Assembly (NCBI RefSeq): GCF_024437655.1
Contig: NZ_JANBVF010000014.1
Span: forward strand, 37,543 to 101,542
Length of the DNA stretch: 64,000 bases
Source: Chitinolyticbacter albus
GTDB taxonomy: Bacteria > Pseudomonadota > Gammaproteobacteria > Burkholderiales > Chitinibacteraceae
Direction of reading: 5' to 3'
The notes under the pieces: generated by a model
The model's input: the letters and a program-made list of their open reading frames with translations, nothing else
The model's database searches: none
What the model was told of the DNA's origin: nothing
In this document: piece after piece, positions 1 to 8,358 of the stretch
Layout: each line of letters begins with the position of its first letter
How positions within the stretch are numbered: position 1 is the first letter of the stretch
Position numbers and translations under genes: made by a program

Positions 1-1609
1 CGCGCACCACGATGGTGGCGCGACCGGAAACTTCCTGAACCTGATCGCCCCGGATCGGGATGATCTCGCGCACCATCGCGAGTGGCACGGCAAACGCCTG
101 CTCGCAGACCTTGACCACCAGCACCGGCAGGATGGCGAGCGTGAGCGGTAGCGAGATCGCGAAGCGCGAACCTTCGCCGACGACCGACTGGATATCGATA
201 CGGCCGTTCAGCCGCTGGATGTTGGTCTTGACCACATCCATGCCAACCCCGCGGCCGGACACGCTGGAAATCTGGTCCTTGGTCGAAAAGCCGGGCAGGA
301 AGATCAGTTGCAGGCTCTGCTTGTCATCGAGGCTGTTGGCGGTTTCGGCGTCGATCAGACCCTTTTCGACCGCTTTCCTGCGGATGGCGTCCGGTCGTAT
401 GCCGCGGCCATCATCGGTGATTTCGATCAGGATATGGTCGCCGACCTGGGTGGCCGACAGCTCGACCACCGCCTTGGACGATTTTCCCGCGGCAATCCGC
501 TCTTCGATCGTTTCGACACCATGATCGACCGCGTTGCGCACCAAGTGCACCAGCGGGTCGTTCAGATCCTCGATCATGGTCTTGTCGAGCTCGGTCTCCT
601 CGCCGATGATGACGAGCTCGACGTCCTTGCCCAGCTGACGGGCGAGATCGCGCGCCAGGCGCGGGTATTTCTGGAACAGCCGGCCGATGGGCTGCATCCG
701 CGTCTTCATTACCGCGTTCTGCAGATCGCTGACCAAGAGGTCGAGCTGGCTGATGGCCTCGTCCAGCGCCTTCAGCGTGGTGGTATCCATGCGTCCGGCC
801 ATGATGTCGCTGCGCAGCGTGGTCAGCCGGTTCTTGGTGAGGCCGATTTCGCCCGACAGGTTGAGCACCTGATCCAGGCGGACGGTATCGATGCGGATCG
901 ACGTTTCCTGCGTGGCTGCAGACAGTTGCTGGCTCGGCGCCGGCGCGGCCTTGACCGCTGGCGCAGGCTTGAGCGCCTGCATCGGTTCCTGGATGGCCGC
1001 TGCCACGGGAGCCGCCGCCACAGGGGCTGCCACCACGGGCTTGGGCGCGGCAGGGGCCGGCACCGGCGCAGCTTGGGCAACGACCTCGACACCGAGCAGG
1101 GCGTTATAGAGCCCACCCCAATCCGGGCCATCGCCGGCAGGCGCTGCGGCGGGGGCCTGCGCGGGCGCCGCCACCGGCGTGGGAGTGGCTACGGGTTCGG
1201 GCGCCGGCGCAGCGGCTTGGCCACTCAGAACGGCGTCAAGCTCGGCGATCAGTTCGGGCGATGCGCCTTGTGGCGCACGCCCTTGTGAGAGCGAGCCGAA
1301 CATGTCGCGCACCACGCCGGTGGCGGCGAGGATGCTGTCCATGATCTCGGGGTTGAGCTTGAGCTCGTCGTTGCGCAGTTTGTCGAACAGGTTTTCGGTG
1401 CGGTGGCACAGGCTGACCATGACGTCGACGTTCAAAAAGCCTGCGCCACCCTTGATCGTATGGAAGCCGCGGAAAATATCGTTCAGCAGGTGCTTGTCGT
1501 CCGGCCGCTTTTCCAGCTCGACGAGCTTGTTGTCGACCTCGGATAGTAAATCCGACGCTTCGGTCAGGAAATCCTGCAGCAAGTCTTCCATGCCGGCAAA
1601 GTCACTCAT
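1..1609 (-). CDS. cheA: Chemotaxis histidine kinase CheA (C-terminus cut by window edge)
   Basis: CheA autophosphorylates and passes phosphate to CheY and CheB in the chemoreceptor-CheW array. Reading leftward from an ATG at 1609, the first ~100 residues form an HPt domain with the phospho-histidine in FHTIKGG. An Ala/Pro-rich linker follows, then the dimerisation helices and a HATPase domain with NAVDHG (N box) and DDGRGI (G1). The start of the CheW-like regulatory domain is visible at the left edge, and about 536 codons are present. A purine-rich ribosome site (ggagg) lies just upstream of 1609. It is the last visible gene of the leftward cheV-cheV-cheY-cheZ-cheA operon, 32 bases after cheZ. 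It is incomplete only because of the window boundary. Confidence 0.95.
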   Translation of the reverse strand, partial: MSDFAGMEDLLQDFLTEASDLLSEVDNKLVELEKRPDDKHLLNDIFRGFHTIKGGAGFLNVDVMVSLCHRTENLFDKLRNDELKLNPEIMDSILAATGVVRDMFGSLSQGRAPQGASPELIAELDAVLSGQAAAPAPEPVATPTPVAAPAQAPAAAPAGDGPDWGGLYNALLGVEVVAQAAPVPAPAAPKPVVAAPVAAAPVAAAIQEPMQALKPAPAVKAAPAPSQQLSAATQETSIRIDTVRLDQVLNLSGEIGLTKNRLTTLRSDIMAGRMDTTTLKALDEAISQLDLLVSDLQNAVMKTRMQPIGRLFQKYPRLARDLARQLGKDVELVIIGEETELDKTMIEDLNDPLVHLVRNAVDHGVETIEERIAAGKSSKAVVELSATQVGDHILIEITDDGRGIRPDAIRRKAVEKGLIDAETANSLDDKQSLQLIFLPGFSTKDQISSVSGRGVGMDVVKTNIQRLNGRIDIQSVVGEGSRFAISLPLTLAILPVLVVKVCEQAFAVPLAMVREIIPIRGDQVQEVSGRATIVVR

Positions 1610-1641
1610 GTGGACCTCCGATCTCTATCCGTTGTCCGCGC

Positions 1642-2388
1642 TTAGAAGCCCAGGCTTTCGAGCAGGTCATCCACCTGCTCCTGGTTGGTGACCACGTCGG
1701 TCCGGCCTTCGCTGCTGACCACGGGCCCGGCCAGTAGGCCTTCCTCGTGCTTGGCCGGCGAGAACGCCACCAGGAATTCGAGCAGCTGGCCTTCCATGTC
1801 CTTGACCATGGTGAGCACTTTCTTGATCACCTGCCCAGTCAGATCCTGGAAATCCTGCGCCATCATGATTTCCAGCATCTGCGCGTTGATCCGGTCGGTT
1901 TCACTGCCAGTGGCCTTGAGATGGGCGCGGGTCTTTTCGACCAGTGCCTTGAACTCGTCGACCGACAACTGGTTGGCATAGAGCTTGTCCCAATCGGCAG
2001 TCAGCGACTGCGAACGTTCCGCAATGCCATCTTGCAGCGGGCGGGCGGTATCGAGCGCGTTGAGTGTACGCTCGGCGGCCTTCTCGGTCATGGTGGCGAT
2101 GTAGCTCAGCCGGTCGCGCGCATCCGGAATCTGCGAGGCAGCTTTCTCCAGCGACTTGTCGAGGCCCAGCTCGCGCAAGGTGTCGTGCAGCTTGCGGGTA
2201 AGGTGGCCGATCTGCGCGAACATCGAGCGTGCAGGCTCGGCCAGATCCTCCAGGTTGGCGGGCTTGCCACCGCTTGCGCCGGCGTCGCTTGCACTTGCGG
2301 GGGTATCTTCCTGCTGCGAATGCACAATGCTGTCGAACAGTGCTTCGAGTTCGGCGGAATCGCCGCTATTGAGGGCTTGATCACTCAC
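1642..2388 (-). CDS. cheZ: CheY phosphatase CheZ
   Basis: CheZ dephosphorylates CheY-P to end the tumble/reversal signal. The 248-residue protein has the long helical hairpin typical of the family and the catalytic segment DFQDLTGQ, with D182 and Q186 in the positions of the E. coli D143/Q147 pair. The C-terminus ends in a CheY-binding amphipathic tail (DDLLESLGF). The N-terminal ~50 residues are acidic and low-complexity. It sits between cheY (26 bases upstream) and cheA (32 bases downstream) on the same strand, so one transcript is expected. Family length and motifs leave little doubt. Confidence 0.95.
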   Translation of the reverse strand: MSDQALNSGDSAELEALFDSIVHSQQEDTPASASDAGASGGKPANLEDLAEPARSMFAQIGHLTRKLHDTLRELGLDKSLEKAASQIPDARDRLSYIATMTEKAAERTLNALDTARPLQDGIAERSQSLTADWDKLYANQLSVDEFKALVEKTRAHLKATGSETDRINAQMLEIMMAQDFQDLTGQVIKKVLTMVKDMEGQLLEFLVAFSPAKHEEGLLAGPVVSSEGRTDVVTNQEQVDDLLESLGF

Positions 2389-2414
2389 GTCCTGCCTCCT
2401 GTCTGAGCCTGTTC

Positions 2415-2804
2415 TTACTTGTTCATATTGGCGAAGATTTTCTTCAGCTTCTCGTCGAGAGTCGCCGCGGTAAACGGCTTGACGATGTAGCCGGAGGCTC
2501 CCGCAGTGGCGGCTTCAATGATGTTTTCTTTCTTCGCCTCGGCGGTGACCATCAGCACCGGCAGATGCTTGAGCTGGGCGTCGGCCCGGATGGCGCGCAA
2601 TAGCTCGATACCCGTCATATTGGGCATGTTCCAGTCGGTCACGACGAACTCGTACGTGGTGTTCTTCAACTTGTGTAGCGCCACCTGGCCATCCTCCGCC
2701 TCTTCGACGTTGGAAAATCCCAGTTCCTTCAACAGGTTGCGTACGATGCGTCGCATGGTGGAAAAATCGTCCACCACAAGGAAACGCATATTGTTGTCTG
2801 CCAT
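2415..2804 (-). CDS. cheY: Chemotaxis response regulator CheY
   Basis: Single-domain receiver of 129 residues that carries the chemotaxis signal to the flagellar switch protein FliM. The acidic pocket (DD at 12-13), phospho-acceptor D57 (VTDWNMP), T87 and K109 fall at exactly the numbering of E. coli CheY, so it should be fully active. It lies between a cheV gene and cheZ in the leftward operon, with 56 bases to the preceding cheV and 26 to cheZ. Confidence 0.97.
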   Translation of the reverse strand: MADNNMRFLVVDDFSTMRRIVRNLLKELGFSNVEEAEDGQVALHKLKNTTYEFVVTDWNMPNMTGIELLRAIRADAQLKHLPVLMVTAEAKKENIIEAATAGASGYIVKPFTAATLDEKLKKIFANMNK

Positions 2805-2860
2805 CTTTCAAGCTCCATGCGCCAGCCTGCGGGCGGGCGTTTCATATCGTTTATTCGTGT

Positions 2861-3802
2861 TTAACCGGAAATGAATGGCGTGATCGTGTCGGCCAGCACC
2901 ACAGGATCGAATTTTGCCACATAAGCATCAACACCTACTGATGCACCCATGGCGCGGTTGGCATTGGACGACAGTGAGGAATGCATGACGACGGGAATGC
3001 CGGAGAAACGATGGTCGGACTTGATGTACTTGGTCAGCACGTAGCCATCCATTTCCGGCATCTCGGCATCGACCAGGATCATTTTGAGCTTTTCCCGCAA
3101 CAGCTCGCCATCGTGCGATGCGCGGTTGGCGAGGTTCTGCAGCTTTTCCCACGCTTCCTTGCCGTTGTTGGCCTGGTGGTATTTGATGCCGATCTTGTCG
3201 AGTACCCCGACGATTTCCTTGCGCGCGACCACGGAGTCGTCGACGAAGAACATGAAGGCGTCCGAGCTGATATGCGCGGTCTGCAGATCAGGGATGACCG
3301 GTTCGCCAATCACGCTGGAGAGGATCTGTTCGACATCGAGTATCGAGACGAGCTTGCCGTCCGGCAGCTCGGTCAGCGCCGTGATCAGCGCCTGATTGCC
3401 CGCCAGCATCGATTCAGGGGCGCGCACCTTGTCCCAGTCGACGCGGATGATGCGGTCCACCTCGTGTACCAGGAAGGCCTGGGTGTGTTTGGAGAACTCG
3501 GTGACGATCATCGTACTGTTGGCGTTCGGCGGGCGATCTTGCGTGGCAACGAACTTGGACAGCGAGATCACCGGAATGATGTTGCCGCGCAGCGAGATCA
3601 CCCCTTCCACGCCCAGTGGCATATTGGGGGTCTTGGTGATCTTGGGCGTTTGCGAGACTTCACGCACCTTGAACACGTTGATGCCGAAGATTTCACGCGT
3701 GCCAAGCGTGAACAGCAGGATTTCCATCTTGTTCGAGCCGGCCAGCTTGGTGCGGGCGTCGATGCTTTCGAGAAGATTGGCTTGGGCGGCGATCAGGCTC
3801 AT
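2861..3802 (-). CDS. cheV: CheV-type coupling protein, CheW-receiver fusion (copy 1)
   Basis: CheV proteins couple chemoreceptors to CheA through a CheW-like domain and adapt through a phosphorylatable receiver. Here residues ~20-165 form the CheW-like domain (FGINVFKVREV, SLRGNIIPVISL) and residues ~185-313 a receiver with FFVDDS, the acceptor Asp in ILVDAEMPEMDGY, and a C-terminal VAKFDP where the conserved Lys is expected. The 313-residue length is normal. It is the second gene of the operon, 39 bases after a paralogous cheV. The two copies align along their length, which suggests an old tandem duplication rather than unrelated acquisitions. Confidence 0.94.
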   Translation of the reverse strand: MSLIAAQANLLESIDARTKLAGSNKMEILLFTLGTREIFGINVFKVREVSQTPKITKTPNMPLGVEGVISLRGNIIPVISLSKFVATQDRPPNANSTMIVTEFSKHTQAFLVHEVDRIIRVDWDKVRAPESMLAGNQALITALTELPDGKLVSILDVEQILSSVIGEPVIPDLQTAHISSDAFMFFVDDSVVARKEIVGVLDKIGIKYHQANNGKEAWEKLQNLANRASHDGELLREKLKMILVDAEMPEMDGYVLTKYIKSDHRFSGIPVVMHSSLSSNANRAMGASVGVDAYVAKFDPVVLADTITPFISG

Positions 3803-3841
3803 GAAGTCGCTCCGGGATTACGGGGTCAGGGGCGGCGCCGC

Positions 3842-4795
3842 TCAGGCGTCCTTGAGCAGGAAGCCTGCGATCATTTCCGACAGTTTGTGCGGTTCGAACT
3901 TCGAGACATAGCCATCCACCCCGACCGACTGGCCGAGCTTCTGGTTGGATACGCCGGAGAGGGACGAGTGCATCAGCACCGGGATGCCAGCGAAGCGCGC
4001 ATCGCTCTTGATCAGCTTGGTCAACATATAGCCGTCCATTTCCGGCATCTCGACGTCGGTGAGCACGAGTTGCACCATCTCGCGCACCGTCTTGCCGTGA
4101 ACATCCGCCGATTGCGCGATGCGCTGCAGCTCGTCCCAGGCCCGCTTGCCATTGATGGCATGCTGGTGGTGCACGTTCATTGCATCGAGCGTCAGCGTGA
4201 TCTGGCGGCGTGCCACGATGGAGTCGTCGGCGAAGAACACCGTCTTGTCGGCGAGTTCGTGATCCTGCACAACGAGGCTGGTGTCGATGGTCTGGTCGGT
4301 TTGCGTGGTTTCGGCCAGGACCTTTTCCACGTCCAACATCATCACCAGCTTGTTACTGTCGAGCTCGGTCACCGCGGTGACGAGGCCACCCATCTGGGTG
4401 ACCAGCATATCGGGCGGCACGCGCATCGACGACCAGTCGAGCCGCAGGATGGTATCGACCGCTTCGACCAGAAAGCCTTGCGTGTGGCCGTTGTACTCGG
4501 TCACGATCATGATTTCGGGCCGGGATCCGGTGGCGATACCGGCGTAGCGCGCCAGATCGATCACCGGCACCAGCGTGCCGCGCAAGCTGACCATGCCTTC
4601 GACCGAGTTAGGCATTTCTGGCGCCTGGGTGATTTCCGGCGTACGCATGACCTCGCGTACCTTGAATACATTGATGCCGAAGTTCTCCCTTCTGCCGGAG
4701 CGTTGGTCCACGCCCAGCGTAAAGAGCAGAATTTCCAGCTTGTTGGTGCCGGCGAGCTTGGTTCTGGCATCGATGGTTTTCAACAGGTCGGACAC
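3842..4795 (-). CDS. cheV: CheV-type coupling protein, CheW-receiver fusion (copy 2, first gene of operon)
   Basis: Second CheW-receiver fusion, 317 residues from a GTG at 4795. I chose that start because GGAG stands 7 bases upstream and the alignment with the neighbouring CheV begins there; an ATG at 4858 is in frame but has no ribosome site. The CheW-like part carries about six extra residues (within VDQRSGRREN, ~29-38) in an early loop that its paralogue lacks. The receiver has FFADDS and the acceptor Asp in VLTDVEMPEMDGY. It heads the leftward chemotaxis operon and diverges from fleS across about 210 bases. The promoter is not obvious; a weak -35/-10 pair lies near 4835-4870. Confidence 0.93.
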   Translation of the reverse strand: MSDLLKTIDARTKLAGTNKLEILLFTLGVDQRSGRRENFGINVFKVREVMRTPEITQAPEMPNSVEGMVSLRGTLVPVIDLARYAGIATGSRPEIMIVTEYNGHTQGFLVEAVDTILRLDWSSMRVPPDMLVTQMGGLVTAVTELDSNKLVMMLDVEKVLAETTQTDQTIDTSLVVQDHELADKTVFFADDSIVARRQITLTLDAMNVHHQHAINGKRAWDELQRIAQSADVHGKTVREMVQLVLTDVEMPEMDGYMLTKLIKSDARFAGIPVLMHSSLSGVSNQKLGQSVGVDGYVSKFEPHKLSEMIAGFLLKDA

Positions 4796-4971
4796 GATGC
4801 GACTCCAAAGCACAAGGCCAGGAACTGGCCAGTAAGAATAATGATGAAGCGGACCCAATTGCCAGTGCGATCATGGCTCGCTTGTCAGAATGGCGATACC
4901 CGCTTGGCGAGTCAATCGGTTTTAACCCTAGAATTGGCGCAAATCAAGGCAGGGTGCGGATTTACGGTCTT

Positions 4972-4977
4972 TATAAT
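4972..4977 (+). promoter_or_regulatory. Candidate -10 box upstream of fleS
   Basis: A perfect TATAAT lies 33 bases before the fleS start codon in the cheV/fleS divergent region (4796-5009). The hexamer 16-18 bases further upstream does not resemble TTGACA, so if this is a sigma-70 promoter it probably needs an activator, such as a flagellar master regulator encoded elsewhere. No sigma-54 element with correct spacing was found here. Confidence 0.4.
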
Positions 4978-5009
4978 GCAAAAGCCTAAAAGCAACAAGG
5001 AGCGTTCTG

Positions 5010-6185
5010 TTGGCTGATCCTGCGGCGGGGATGGACCCCAAAGAGCTGGAAACGGCGTTTTCGCTATTTGCTGTTGCTTCCGAGCAGCTTACTGAGGCTT
5101 ACTCTGAGCTGCAGAGGCAGGTCGAATCGCTCACGCGCCAACTCGAAATTGCCAATGGCAATTTGCGACGGGAATTGGAGCAGAAAGCTGCGCTATCACG
5201 ACGCTTGTCGCTACTGTTGGCGCATTTGCCGGCGGGCGTGGTCGAAATAGACGGCGAAGGCCGGGTGATTGCGCTTAATCCGGCCGCACGCCGGATGTTG
5301 ACGCCGTTGAAAGAGGGCGAGCTGTTTCAACAGTTTGCCGCGACCCATTTGCAGCGTGATGAGGCTTCGGACTCCTGGCTCAACCCGTGCGAGACCGGGC
5401 AGCTGCGCCTGGGGGTGCTCTACAGCGACATGCCGGAGGAAACACATCGCATCGTGCTGGTGCAGGATCTGACCGAAAGCTGGAACCTGCAGCAGGATCT
5501 CGACCGGCACAAGCGACTGGCGGCGATGGGTGAAATGGCGGCGGGGCTTGCGCATCAGCTGCGCACGCCGCTGGCAACGGCACTGTTATATAGCGCTCAC
5601 CTCACCAAGCCGGAGCTGGGCGACGTGGACAGGCGACGCTTCGCGGAGAAGACGCTGGCGCGCCTCAGGCACCTGGAGTCCCTGATCCAGAACATGTTGC
5701 GTTTCGTACGCGGCCAGACGCTGGAGCAGGAGGGGTTCGATTTGGTGGCCTGTGTGCGCGATGCGCTACAGACGATGCAGCCTTTGCTGGAGGGGGCTGG
5801 TTTGAAACTGGTAACCTTGCTTCCCGCTGATGCAATCGAAGTTGTGGCCAATCGAAAGGAACTGCAGGGCGTGGTTCTCAACTTGCTTGACAACGCCATG
5901 CATGCAACCCCGAGCGGTGGCACAATCACGGTGTCGGTCGCCGTCCTCGAGAGCGAGGCCAGGGTGGTGGTTGCCGATACCGGTGCGGGGATGTCGGACG
6001 CGGTTCAGGAGCGATTGTTCGAACCGTTCTTTACCACGCGCAAGGAAGGCACCGGGCTTGGGCTTGCCATCGTGCAAAACCTGATGTTGCAGTTCGGCGG
6101 GCAGGTTGCCATGGTGTCGGCGCCAGGTCAGGGGAGTGAATTCACGCTGCGGTTGCCTCTGGCAAGCGCGGCATCTAAGGTGTGA
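5010..6185 (+). CDS. fleS: Flagellar two-component sensor kinase FleS/FlrB-like
   Basis: Cytoplasmic histidine kinase, partner of the sigma-54 activator encoded 2.9 kb downstream, acting in the FleSR/FlrBC tier of polar flagellar control. The 391 residues hold an N-terminal coiled coil (~10-65), a PAS-like domain (~65-155), the phospho-acceptor H182 in AHQLRTPLA, and a HATPase with NLLDNAMHA (N box), DTGAGM (G1) and GTGLGLAI (G2). No membrane segment is seen, as usual for FlrB. The start is a TTG at 5010 with aaggag 8 bases upstream; an ATG at 5031 is the alternative. The STAS gene follows after 73 bases. Confidence 0.88.
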   Translation: MADPAAGMDPKELETAFSLFAVASEQLTEAYSELQRQVESLTRQLEIANGNLRRELEQKAALSRRLSLLLAHLPAGVVEIDGEGRVIALNPAARRMLTPLKEGELFQQFAATHLQRDEASDSWLNPCETGQLRLGVLYSDMPEETHRIVLVQDLTESWNLQQDLDRHKRLAAMGEMAAGLAHQLRTPLATALLYSAHLTKPELGDVDRRRFAEKTLARLRHLESLIQNMLRFVRGQTLEQEGFDLVACVRDALQTMQPLLEGAGLKLVTLLPADAIEVVANRKELQGVVLNLLDNAMHATPSGGTITVSVAVLESEARVVVADTGAGMSDAVQERLFEPFFTTRKEGTGLGLAIVQNLMLQFGGQVAMVSAPGQGSEFTLRLPLASAASKV

Positions 6186-6258
6186 AGCGCCGCATCGCTG
6201 AATGGTGATGTCAGGCGAAGCATGAATCCAGTCGCAAGTAGAGAGAGGTTGCCGCGTT

Positions 6259-6564
6259 ATGACGCCTACCGTTGAGATCGAAGGTGATGTTGGCCGTGTC
6301 GTGCTGTCGGGCCAATTCGACTTCAGTGCCCACCGCGAATTTCGTCAGGTGTGCGAGACACTGATTGCCGATCCGTCGGTAAAGGAAGTTCTGGTCGATT
6401 TCCAGAATGTGAACTACCTGGATAGCTCGGCACTGGGCATGTTGTTGTTGCTGAAGGAAAAAATCGGTGTGGCGAACAAGGCCTTGGCCCTCGTCAATTG
6501 TCGCGACACCGTGAAGCAGGTGCTCGAAATTGCCTGCTTCGGCAAAATTTTCACCATTCGCTAA
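6259..6564 (+). CDS. hsbA: STAS-domain anti-sigma-factor antagonist, HsbA-like
   Basis: A 101-residue single STAS domain of the SpoIIAA/HsbA class. The regulatory motif LDSSALG places serines at 56 and 57; S56 is the phosphorylation site in Pseudomonas HsbA. In that organism the unphosphorylated or phosphorylated protein chooses between the anti-sigma factor FlgM and a diguanylate cyclase, linking flagella and biofilm. Here the gene is followed after 15 bases by an HsbR-type phosphatase/kinase, so the pair forms a complete switch. Its position between fleS and fleR supports a motility role; the actual partner (FlgM is not in the window) is inference. Confidence 0.8.
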   Translation: MTPTVEIEGDVGRVVLSGQFDFSAHREFRQVCETLIADPSVKEVLVDFQNVNYLDSSALGMLLLLKEKIGVANKALALVNCRDTVKQVLEIACFGKIFTIR

Positions 6565-6579
6565 ATTGCCGCCCAGCGC

Positions 6580-8283
6580 ATGAAAATACTGGTCGTCGAC
6601 GATACCGAAGCAGTTCTGCTGTTGATTTCGCGGTTCGTCGAGGCCCTGGGGCACGTTGCCATCGTCGCACGCGATGGGGCCGAGGCGCTGGCAACGTGGC
6701 GGCGAGATCGCCCGGACCTCGTGTTGATGGACATGATGATGCCGGTGATGAGTGGCCCGGAGGCCGCCATCGCGATCAAGGAAGAGGCCGGCGAAAGCTG
6801 GGTGCCCGTGGTCTTCGTCACGGGCATCGGCGAGGAAAACCGGTTGGCCGAAGCCATCGAGCGGGGTGGCGACGGCTATATCAACAAGCCGGTCAATTTC
6901 CGCGTGCTGGAGGCCAAGCTCAAGGCCTTCGATCGCACCTTGGAACTGAATCGCAAGGTGCGTGAGCAGTCGGCCAAGCTCGCCGATTACTATGACCGCG
7001 CCGAAGAAGAAAAGCGCGTGGTGCGCCATCTGATGGAACAGATGGTGAACGCCGAGCGCCTGTATGACCCCCAACTCGACTATTGGCTCACGCCGGCGGA
7101 AAGCCTGTCTGGAGACTTGATCGCCGCAGCACGCACGCCAGGGCAATCGCTGTATGTGCTGCTGGCCGACGGCATCGGCCATGGCCTGACCGCGGCGCTC
7201 AATGTGCTGCCGCTGACACAGCCGTTCTACAGCATGACGGAGAAGGGCTATGCCATCTCGGATATCCTGACCGAGATGAACAACAAGGTGCGCCAGGTCT
7301 TGCCGGTGGGCCGCTTTGTCTGCGTGGTGCTGATCGCGATCGACGAGGCCAACGGGTGTGTCGATGTCTGGAATGGCGGCATGCCGGCCGTGCAGCTGAT
7401 CGATGCCGATGGCACGGCGCGGCATCTGTGGAAGTCATCGCACCTGCCGCTCGGGATCGTGCCGACCGAAGCGATGGACGTGATCCCGGAGCGTTACTAC
7501 CTCGATGGCCCAGGCACCGTGCTAGCCTATTCGGATGGCTTGATCGAGGCGCGCAGCCCCGTGGGTGAGGCGTTTGGCGCCCAGCGCTTGCTGGACCTGA
7601 TTGCCCGCGCGCAACCCAAATCGTGGATGGGTGATGTGCAGCAGGCGCTGGCGGAGCATCTGGACGGTGAGCTGCACCACGATGATATTTCGCTGATCAT
7701 GGCGCATTGCGGCCTGCCACGGCCGACGCCGGTGCGTGGTGCCATGCGTGACGGAGCCATGGTGCCGATACGGCTTCCCAGCCAGATCGAACCCGAGTGG
7801 CGTTACAGCATGCAGCTCGGTGCCAGCGAGCTGCGGCACATCAATACCGTGCCCTTCATGATGAGTTTCATCAACAAGGTGCTCGGACAGCACGAGAGCC
7901 AATCCGACGTTTTTCTGATCCTGACCGAGCTGTTCGTCAATGCGCTCGACCATGGCGTGCTGGGCCTTGATTCATCGATCAAGCGCGAGCCTGACGGCAT
8001 CGAGCAATATCTGGTCGAGCGTTCACACCGTCTTGCCGCGTTGAACTCGGGCTTCGTCGAAATCGACCTCTCCGGCTTGCACATCGAGGGCGAGAGCTAC
8101 CTGCATGTCGTGGTGAAGGACAGCGGAACCGGTTTTGACGCCAGCACGTGGCTCGAGACCGATCTTGCCACGGCGGGCGGCCTCTGTGGCCGCGGCATCG
8201 CGCTGGTGCGCTCGCTCTGCGCCACGGTGTTTTACCGCGGGTCGGGCAACGAAGTACACGCCTACTACCGCGTACGGGAATAG
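6580..8283 (+). CDS. hsbR: Receiver-PP2C phosphatase-serine kinase fusion, HsbR-like
   Basis: Three-domain switch protein of 567 residues, close to the length of Pseudomonas HsbR. Residues 1-120 are a receiver (VVDD, phospho-acceptor D51 in LMDMMMP, conserved Lys in NKPV). Residues ~150-385 are a SpoIIE/PP2C-type phosphatase with metal-binding aspartates in SGDLIAAA, LADGIGHG and HHDDISLI. The C-terminal ~400-567 is an anti-sigma-type HATPase kinase with ELFVNALDHG (N box), DSGTGFD (G1) and GRGIALV (G2). All three active sites look intact, so it should both phosphorylate and dephosphorylate the upstream STAS protein under receiver control. Which kinase phosphorylates D51 is unknown; FleS and CheA are the nearest candidates. 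Confidence 0.87.
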   Translation: MKILVVDDTEAVLLLISRFVEALGHVAIVARDGAEALATWRRDRPDLVLMDMMMPVMSGPEAAIAIKEEAGESWVPVVFVTGIGEENRLAEAIERGGDGYINKPVNFRVLEAKLKAFDRTLELNRKVREQSAKLADYYDRAEEEKRVVRHLMEQMVNAERLYDPQLDYWLTPAESLSGDLIAAARTPGQSLYVLLADGIGHGLTAALNVLPLTQPFYSMTEKGYAISDILTEMNNKVRQVLPVGRFVCVVLIAIDEANGCVDVWNGGMPAVQLIDADGTARHLWKSSHLPLGIVPTEAMDVIPERYYLDGPGTVLAYSDGLIEARSPVGEAFGAQRLLDLIARAQPKSWMGDVQQALAEHLDGELHHDDISLIMAHCGLPRPTPVRGAMRDGAMVPIRLPSQIEPEWRYSMQLGASELRHINTVPFMMSFINKVLGQHESQSDVFLILTELFVNALDHGVLGLDSSIKREPDGIEQYLVERSHRLAALNSGFVEIDLSGLHIEGESYLHVVVKDSGTGFDASTWLETDLATAGGLCGRGIALVRSLCATVFYRGSGNEVHAYYRVRE

Positions 8284-8358
8284 AAGCTTGCGGACGGCGG
8301 CTTTCGTCGCCCAGAATGACAGCAGGCGGCCGCCGGCCGTTTCCTCTCTTGTTCATCC

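Noticed and set aside
4934..4950. Possible sigma-54 promoter (TGGCGCAAATCAAGGC) before fleS
   Set aside because: GG to GC spacing is 11 rather than 10 bases and the -12 element lacks TTGC.
2981..5017. Very long open frame opposite the two cheV genes
   Set aside because: It is antisense to well-conserved CheV proteins, His/Asp/Gly-rich as expected of shadow frames in GC-rich DNA, and lacks a ribosome site.
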